A DNA stretch of 11,177 nt, taken from NCBI GenBank assembly GCA_009927375.1, contig RFNE01000263.1, forward strand, positions 1 to 11,177. Reading direction: 5' to 3'. The translations under genes were made by a program, and so were the position numbers. Of the stretch, positions 6,216-11,177 are shown piece by piece. Each line of letters starts with the position of its first letter. Position 1 is the first letter of the stretch. The notes beneath the pieces are model-generated. The model was not told the DNA's origin, did not search any database, and saw nothing but the letters and a program-made list of their open reading frames with translations. This DNA comes from Actinomycetota bacterium. GTDB taxonomy: Bacteria > Actinomycetota > Acidimicrobiia > Acidimicrobiales > Ilumatobacteraceae.

Positions 6216-8026
6216 TTAGGCGGGAGACAACTCTCTTTGCCACCTTGGGTAATTGGGGTCTAGACAGAAGATTGTGTCCGATGGTCGTGCTTCAAGTCTC
6301 TTCAGATCTCGTAAGAGTGTTCTCAGCTGATTGGCATTTTCAACGACATAAACGTTGTCAGTTTGTCTGAAAGGACTGTAGTTCAGTGAACGGGCATCCA
6401 ACACGACGATTGTTGGAATGCCAAGTGCGGCAGATTCCGCAGCGCTACTTGATGCGGCGGTAGTAACGACAACAGACGCTCTCTGGAGTAGATCAGACAG
6501 TCCGTCAAGAGAAACTGAGGAGATGAGTCCACCAAGCTGTTCTTCTGTGAGAGGGCAGATTGGATGGCTACGGACCTTGATTAGGGGTGGTTGTTCAAGT
6601 AGCTCAATCGATTCTTTGAAGACAGAAACAAGAACAGAATTTGCATGCTCCAGAAAGTCCCCAAGAGCAATACATGTTCCTTGGACGATTGCGTCGACAT
6701 TCGGAGTTTCTGAAGGTACATATAGCGAAGTGCTTCAACGACAGAAATTGAACTCTCCGGATAGCTGTTCTCAAGCAGCAGTCGTCTTCCAATTTCTCCA
6801 TTCACAAAAATATGGTCGGGGAATGGGCGACGACTCAGAGAATTGATGAACTTGTTCTCGGAAGCATCTGAGAAATAGCGAAGATCCCAAAATCGAATCG
6901 TTGAGTGAGCAACGCCAACCAACTGCCCCTTGTCGTGTCGTCGCACGGAGAATGTCAAGGCAAGTTCCCAGGGCTGGTTTTCCATGAGATAGAAAATTTT
7001 TGAATAGCGAGGCATTTTTTGAACAAGTTTGTCCGTAGTCCTTAGTAACACCAAATGCCGCAACGCGGTTGATCCGATAATCGAATCGTCCCATTCATCT
7101 TCAAATACATGCCAAAGTGCGAGACCGGAATCCTTGAGCTTGAAATCTGTAAGGGACGCTCGAAAACGACGGTGGACACTTCGCTGCGATAAGTAATTCT
7201 GAGCGATACTTACGACGTCTCGAAGAGAAAGTCGCCCGAGAAAGAGATGGTGCGTTGTCCGATTCCTGGAATTGAGTTGATAGATCGCTTCTAGCGTTCC
7301 GCGTACGCCTTGTTGGTCTACATTTCGAGGGTAGATGTGATACCAGTCAGGATCATCGGCGAGTTGCGGTGCATCACCCCAGTAGGGGGACCTATAAGTA
7401 CACATGTTGTCAAGGTCAGATTCGCTTCCACCGAAATAGTCGAAAAACGCGAACTTCATGTCAGCATCTGACAAGTTCTTATTCGAGTCCCGCGGAATAC
7501 AACTTGTTTCGCGTACGTAGCGAATAAGGCTGCCAAGTGCACGGAGTGGATGGAGGACCTTCCTGTAGAGCCAACGACGAACTCGGTGGACGGGAGTTGA
7601 CCTACTCTGAATCACTCGTTGAATGAGTTCACGGAGGTTTGAGTCTTCGGTTTCGACCAAGAGGTGATTGAGCCCCTCCGATCCAACTATGAGTTCAATT
7701 GCAATCAATCTGCAAGCAATTGGAATTGATTGGCGTTTACCCCACTGCTTGAGCGAAGGGAAGGACAACCACCATGTACTGAGCCCCTCAGGTGTGATGA
7801 GCGCGTCTTCAAGGGATGTCCTGCCATCACTAACAAACTTCGCATTGCAGAGAAACAACAACAATCGTGAACGGATTTCGTCCGCATGTTTTTCGATAAA
7901 TGTCGGTAAGGAGATCGAGTCTGGATGTTGTGACTCAAATCCGAAGGAGTTCCAAAGAAGAACTGGTGAATCAGATGGCGGGCTCGAATCCTGTGCCCAT
8001 AAAGTGTGTTTCAATTTCGGTTCCAT
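6216..8026 (-). CDS. LIC13510-family surface carbohydrate biosynthesis protein, frameshifted
   Basis: Resembles the Leptospira-type 'surface carbohydrate biosynthesis protein' family (TIGR04326, LIC13510-like), found in O-antigen-type loci with unknown reaction. Supporting blocks: PVLLWNSFGFE near the start, LSTWWLSFPSLKQWGKR with LIAIELIV about 80 residues in, FAFFDYFGGSESDLDN with YRSPYWGDAPQL around the middle, then WHVFEDEWDDSIIG, KIFYLMENQPWE and VVEALRYMYLQ. The frame from 8026 runs intact to about 6659, then garbles and stops at 6581. One frame over, sense sequence continues (DFLEHANSVLVSVF, KVRSHPICPL, SSSAESAALGIPTIVV) to a TAA at 6216. With one G restored the protein is 603 aa. The late SAESAALGIP block resembles donor-site loops of GT-B glycosyltransferases, suggesting a transferase. 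The ATG at 8026 overlaps the upstream stop as TAATG; the longer frame from 8083 is rejected for this reason. Confidence 0.7.
6656..6664 (-). other. Frameshift site in the LIC13510-family gene (one base missing in a G run)
   Basis: On the minus strand codons 455-456 read TTG GGG followed by ACT TTC TGG, giving LLLGTFW and then nonsense. With five Gs instead of four (TTG GGG GAC TTT CTG) the text becomes LLLGDFLEHAN and stays open for 147 more codons. The homopolymer is CCCC at 6659-6662 on the plus strand, a classic place for an indel error or slippage. Confidence 0.85.
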
Positions 8027-9765
8027 TATGCATCCACAGAATTCATCACGATGGTTGAGTAGAAGTCCACTGGTGAAGTGCACTCAGGTGACATTTCTTG
8101 CCTGAACGCCTTCACCCCTTCACGTACTGCCGCATTTGCCCACCAGTCAGTGGTGCTGGTGTATGTCCTATTGATTTGAGCAGCCAGGCTGGATGAATCA
8201 TAAAAAAGCATCGAACAATTCTCGAGAGGCTTGAGACCCTGTTTGGCCCACTCGGAAAGAGGCGAAAGCGTTGGGTCGAGAAGAATCAGTGTCGGAACCT
8301 CGTGATGAATTGTTTGAAAGAACGTGGTGCCGAGTGATGTAGAAACCACCATTCTTGATTCGCTATAAAGCAACTCTATGGGAGGGAATGAAGAATCGAT
8401 CCGTAACCGTGGATCTGCAATAAGAAGTTCAGTAATCGAGTCATCCCAGATTTCGCTACCTCGGTAGGGCCTCACGAGGATGCTCTTCACGATGTTTGGG
8501 TCTAATTCTTGAATCAATGTGTTTATCAAATTCGCGTAATCGAATCGGCTTCCATTCATACCCCGGGGTATTGACGGGTATCGGTAACTGGCGTCGAGGA
8601 CTATCAACAGCTGATCTGAGCCATGTTTTGCTGAGGAGTTGATCGGCTTTCTCCCTGCATTAACGAGAGTCGGTCCTACCGAGACATTTGGTCCAACGAA
8701 CGAACGATTACCCCACGAGATATATCGGTCCGCGAGCTCAATTTCTGATGCAATATCTGGTGGAACGTCCCGACAAAGGCTGTGAACTCCACCGTGTTGG
8801 GCAATCGTTATCCGGGTGCCGAGTTCTTGTGCCTCACTCAGCCAAAGGAGAAACACGTCTGATGCTTGGTGGAGGTTCGAAGTGAAAACTCGGAGAGGAG
8901 CACGGGGCAACCGCAGGCGCGCTTCGGTCCTCGCTCGAGCAAAGTCTTCAACAAATACCCGAGGCAGACGACTGAGGATTGCCTTTAACAGTATTTGATC
9001 GTCACTATTTGGACTACTGACTGAATTCAATACTTGAAGCCTGAAACGGTGATTGAAATCCGAGCTATATGAAATGTCTTCGGGCCAGAAATAGGGGAGC
9101 GTCCTCATTCGAAGTGCGAGTTTGAACTCGAGTCCGCTCGGCAACATCGTTCGTGTCAAAAGAGTTTTCGAGCGTTTTGCCCAGTTATTGCAAACTGACA
9201 TCACCATTTTCTTTATCGTTCCCGACCTCACCGGATGGAGTTTGCGCGACGCCAAAGGATCGGTTGACGGGATACATGTCTGCACCTCTGGTCGTGATGG
9301 TTTGAGTCCCAACGAGTCACAGAGTTCGGAGAGCAACGCATGATTCCATGCATGTGAATTGAGACTTACGAGCAGTTCAGATCGGTCGTTGGTAACTGGC
9401 GGACCTTGTTCAATATCGACGTGTGTGTACGCATCGCAATGCACATGGCGGATTGCGCGACGAATGAGGTTGTACCTAATGATGACGAGCGGAGTGAGTA
9501 CCTTGAGGTATACACCAAGAGAGCGCTTCCAGACCCTTGCGTTCAGGTTGACACCATGAATTTCATTTAGTGTTGGAAATGCCTGTGCTTCAATGATTGA
9601 CAAGAGTCTTGATGACGTTGACTCAATGTCGAGGTCATCCTCTGACGGAAGTGCAAGCGCCGATCGTCCGGGGGTGGCCTCTGATTCGATGCACCATGGG
9701 CCTAGTGGGAACAATTCGCCACTGAATGCCTTCGGATCAAATCCTCCGGTTGTTTGGAGAATCAC
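8026..9765 (-). CDS. LIC12162-family putative transferase of surface carbohydrate synthesis (579 aa)
   Basis: Resembles the LIC12162 putative transferase family (TIGR04331), known from Leptospira O-antigen-type loci; substrate not established. Family-like blocks in order: an N-terminal LFPLGPWCI (residues 18-26, like the usual 'FLG-WC'), LNEIHGVNLNARVWKRSLGVYL (66-87), IAQHGGVHSLCRD (321-333), IELADRYISWG (342-352), ILVRPYRGSEIWDD (429-442) and VSTSLGTTFFQTIHHEVPTLIL (474-495). The last resembles the nucleotide-sugar or CDP-polyol binding end of GT-B/CDP-glycerol-type transferases: a Thr/Ser loop followed by 'E-P-I'. GTG at 9765 is chosen because AGGAG sits 8 bases upstream, overlapping the stop of the preceding small gene. 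It ends TAA/ATG-coupled to the LIC13510-family gene; the two families being adjacent supports both calls. I infer a role in glycan transfer, possibly using a CDP-activated donor. Confidence 0.75.
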   Translation of the reverse strand: MILQTTGGFDPKAFSGELFPLGPWCIESEATPGRSALALPSEDDLDIESTSSRLLSIIEAQAFPTLNEIHGVNLNARVWKRSLGVYLKVLTPLVIIRYNLIRRAIRHVHCDAYTHVDIEQGPPVTNDRSELLVSLNSHAWNHALLSELCDSLGLKPSRPEVQTCIPSTDPLASRKLHPVRSGTIKKMVMSVCNNWAKRSKTLLTRTMLPSGLEFKLALRMRTLPYFWPEDISYSSDFNHRFRLQVLNSVSSPNSDDQILLKAILSRLPRVFVEDFARARTEARLRLPRAPLRVFTSNLHQASDVFLLWLSEAQELGTRITIAQHGGVHSLCRDVPPDIASEIELADRYISWGNRSFVGPNVSVGPTLVNAGRKPINSSAKHGSDQLLIVLDASYRYPSIPRGMNGSRFDYANLINTLIQELDPNIVKSILVRPYRGSEIWDDSITELLIADPRLRIDSSFPPIELLYSESRMVVSTSLGTTFFQTIHHEVPTLILLDPTLSPLSEWAKQGLKPLENCSMLFYDSSSLAAQINRTYTSTTDWWANAAVREGVKAFRQEMSPECTSPVDFYSTIVMNSVDA

Positions 9766-9775
9766 TAGGTGGCTC

Positions 9776-10123
9776 CTAGCCCAGCCGGCTCAGGAGTTGG
9801 GTTGCGATAGTTGAAAGCAAGACAGCGAGTACGACCGCGAGGACTGCACCTGCGGCAACTGATCCAATTGATAGTCGAGCAATCCTCTGCCACCGATTCG
9901 CCAGTTCGTGGGAGCTATCTAACACAGACGTCGGAGTGCGTATGACGTGAGAAAGTTCATCGGTACGTCGAGCCCTTCGCAAGTTGCCCATCGTCAACGC
10001 AATGATGCTAAGGGCTAGCGCAATTACGCCTTTGACCGTGGCTTCAACAGCGGTTGCCGACAGAATGGTGATGATGGATATCAACACGACGATGACTTCC
10101 AGCGTATCGTTACCGCCACCCAA
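9776..10123 (-). CDS. Small membrane protein of unknown function (about 115 aa)
   Basis: I do not recognise a family. The protein has two close hydrophobic stretches near the N-terminus (roughly residues 8-25 and 31-46, split by VEATVKG), then a basic patch LRRARRTDE, a polar region to about residue 80, and a C-terminal helix (GSVAAGAVLAVVLAVLLSTIA, about 87-107) with a short tail. It looks like an integral membrane protein with two or three helices. Its stop overlaps the Shine-Dalgarno sequence of the LIC12162-family gene, so it may head the operon. The start is uncertain: the frame is open to ATG 10294 and has ATG 10204, but that part is antisense to the YlbL-like N-terminus and low in complexity, so I prefer TTG 10123. 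ATG 9991 would leave only the last helix. It could also be a shadow frame. Confidence 0.5.
   Translation of the reverse strand: MGGGNDTLEVIVVLISIITILSATAVEATVKGVIALALSIIALTMGNLRRARRTDELSHVIRTPTSVLDSSHELANRWQRIARLSIGSVAAGAVLAVVLAVLLSTIATQLLSRLG
10092..10123. promoter_or_regulatory. Divergent junction without a free intergenic region
   Basis: The minus-strand operon and the plus-strand protease diverge here, and their preferred starts overlap by 32 bases (or leave one base if the protease starts at TTG 10125). Promoters for each would have to lie within the other's coding sequence. I see no convincing -10/-35 pair on either strand. At least one start is probably misplaced, or the small membrane gene is not real. 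Confidence 0.35.
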
Positions 10124-11177
10124 GTTGAACGTTGATCGATCTTCCAAACGACTTTGGTTGTCACTTCCACTGCTCACACTTGGAGTTGTCGTGAGTTTGT
10201 GCATTGTTGTTTCGGCCCTGGTGCCGGTTCGATTGTGGGAAGTAGCCCCGGGCTCTGTGCAGCAAGTTGGGTCGCGCTTAAGTTTTGACGCCAAGGCTCG
10301 CGAAGTGGCGTCTATTTATCCAACACAGAATTCAATTAATTTTGTGACCGCGCTCGGTAGCAAACTTTCTTTGCTCGATGCTCTCGTAGGCACGATTGAT
10401 CGAGATGTCGATGTTCAGACGTATGAAGATCGATTTGGGAGTGAGAGCCCGAGCGTCCAGCGCCAAATCGGAGCTCAGTCAATGACGACGTCAAAAGAGA
10501 TCGCTGAATACGTTGCGCTCGATCTCCTTGGTTACCCGGTTTCGTTTTCGTATGGGGACATCGTGATCCAAGAGCTTGTGTGCGCAGATAACCCGGCACC
10601 TCGTAGCGCCTGCAACGTACTAAATGTCGGCGATGTGATTGTCGCGTTGGATGGGAAAAGTACGCCGACGCTTGAGCAGCTAGTTGATGCAATGGTGGGT
10701 AAGAAGAGTGGCGATGAGGTGACGGTAACGGTCATTCCACATGGTGGTGGAAATCAATCATCACGTCGAGTCGAGCTAATGACCAGCCCAGATGATCCGA
10801 ACAGGACAATCATTGGCTTCATTCCGCTCGACACCCGGACGGTGCAACTTCCGTTTCAGGTTGAGATTGACACTGACTCAATTGGAGGGCCATCTGCCGG
10901 ACTTGCGTTCACACTTGCATTGCTTGATGAATTGACTCCTGGTGATCTCTTTGGCGGCCACAAAGTCGTCGCAACTGGAACTGTTAGCGAAGATGGTTCG
11001 GTTGGTGCAATTGGTGCCTTGCCACAGAAGTCAGCTGCAGTGAGGATGTCTGGCGCCGATGTCTTTCTTGTACCTGCTTCCCAAACAGATCAAGACTTGA
11101 TTGAAGCGAGACGGGTTCTTGGCAAGAACGTCCGCATTGTGACGGTCGCATCTGTTGAGGAAGCACTGCAGGTGCTC
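10092..11177 (+). CDS. ylbL: YlbL-like PDZ/Lon (S16) membrane-anchored serine protease, 3' end cut
   Basis: A Lon-like protease anchored in the cytoplasmic membrane with its active domain outside, as known for YlbL in Bacillus and actinobacteria. The frame is open to the window's right edge. Numbered from ATG 10092: a basic SSKR (16-19) precedes a hydrophobic anchor (about 20-44, LPLLTLGVVVSLCIVVSALV). A region with SMTTSKEIAEYVALDLLGY follows, then a PDZ domain (about 147-220, with GDVIVALDG at 180-188), then the S16 domain with the catalytic Ser in GGPSAG (S268, codon 10893-10895) and Lys in LPQKSAA (K313, codon 11028-11030). The Ser-Lys spacing of 45 fits Lon proteases. About 362 residues are visible and the C-terminus (SVEEALQVL) is nearly complete. 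The start could also be TTG 10125. Whether it has any functional link to the polysaccharide genes is unknown. Confidence 0.9.
   Translation, partial: MTSSVSLPPPKLNVDRSSKRLWLSLPLLTLGVVVSLCIVVSALVPVRLWEVAPGSVQQVGSRLSFDAKAREVASIYPTQNSINFVTALGSKLSLLDALVGTIDRDVDVQTYEDRFGSESPSVQRQIGAQSMTTSKEIAEYVALDLLGYPVSFSYGDIVIQELVCADNPAPRSACNVLNVGDVIVALDGKSTPTLEQLVDAMVGKKSGDEVTVTVIPHGGGNQSSRRVELMTSPDDPNRTIIGFIPLDTRTVQLPFQVEIDTDSIGGPSAGLAFTLALLDELTPGDLFGGHKVVATGTVSEDGSVGAIGALPQKSAAVRMSGADVFLVPASQTDQDLIEARRVLGKNVRIVTVASVEEALQVL

Noticed and set aside
6604..6801. Third minus-strand frame across the LIC13510 frameshift region
   Set aside because: Cys/Arg-rich nonsense translation. The other two frames together explain the region after a one-base repair.
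8027..8083. Longer start at 8083 for the LIC13510-family gene
   Set aside because: It lies within the end of the LIC12162-family gene, and the extra residues have no pattern. ATG 8026 gives a clean TAATG coupling.
10124..10294. Longer start at 10294 for the small membrane protein
   Set aside because: The added sequence is polar, Thr/Arg/Ser-rich, and entirely antisense to the clearly coding YlbL N-terminus.
10336..10735. Two minus-strand open frames opposite the protease
   Set aside because: They are shadows of the YlbL-like gene, with low-complexity, basic translations and no family pattern.
1..11177. Mobile elements, CRISPR arrays, tRNA/rRNA genes, phage or defence genes
   Set aside because: I read both strands for transposase-like proteins, spaced direct repeats, and tRNA/rRNA-like blocks and saw none. 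The window is accounted for by glycan genes and one protease.

Overview
The window is a stretch of bacterial chromosome, read mostly on the minus strand. It carries a compact cell-surface polysaccharide cluster with a Lon-like membrane protease gene diverging from it on the plus strand. The protease resembles the actinobacterial YlbL type (N-terminal signal anchor, then PDZ, then S16 Lon domain). With the frequent GTG/TTG starts and tight gene packing, this suggests an actinobacterium of moderate GC, perhaps an aquatic Acidimicrobiia-like lineage. That placement is an inference from family resemblance only. I see no rRNA, tRNA, insertion sequence, CRISPR array or phage gene.

The minus-strand genes, in transcription order (right to left), are: a small membrane protein (about 10123-9776); an LIC12162-family putative transferase (9765-8026); an LIC13510-family surface carbohydrate biosynthesis protein (8026-6216, frameshifted as read); glucose-1-phosphate cytidylyltransferase RfbF (6159-5380); CDP-glucose 4,6-dehydratase RfbG (5395-4319); a short RmlC-like cupin (4326-3877); an SDR-family sugar-nucleotide epimerase/reductase (3880-2939); a family 2 glycosyltransferase (2946-2020); a DegT/DnrJ/EryC1 aminotransferase (2027-1078, frameshifted as read); a FemAB-like acyl/aminoacyl transferase (1078-89); and possibly the start of another gene (58 to the left edge). 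Nearly all junctions overlap by 1-16 bases (ATGA, TAATG and similar), so this looks like one translationally coupled operon. The only real internal gap is 56 bp in front of rfbF. On the plus strand, a YlbL-like protease runs from about 10092 off the right edge.

RfbF and RfbG make CDP-glucose and then CDP-4-keto-6-deoxyglucose. The usual next enzyme for 3,6-dideoxyhexoses (RfbH/E1) is absent. The cupin and SDR more likely convert the keto sugar into a 6-deoxyhexose, or DegT aminates it and the FemAB-like protein acylates the amine. The GT2 and the two Leptospira-type surface-carbohydrate proteins would assemble or transfer the glycan. No flippase, polymerase or ABC exporter is in view, so the locus presumably continues to the left.

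The most important point for a reader is that two genes are broken as read. The aminotransferase and the LIC13510-family protein each lack one base. Restoring one G on the coding strand rejoins convincing C-terminal sequence in both. This means sequencing or assembly error, recent mutation, or phase-type variation. No gene-free stretch exceeds 300 bases.
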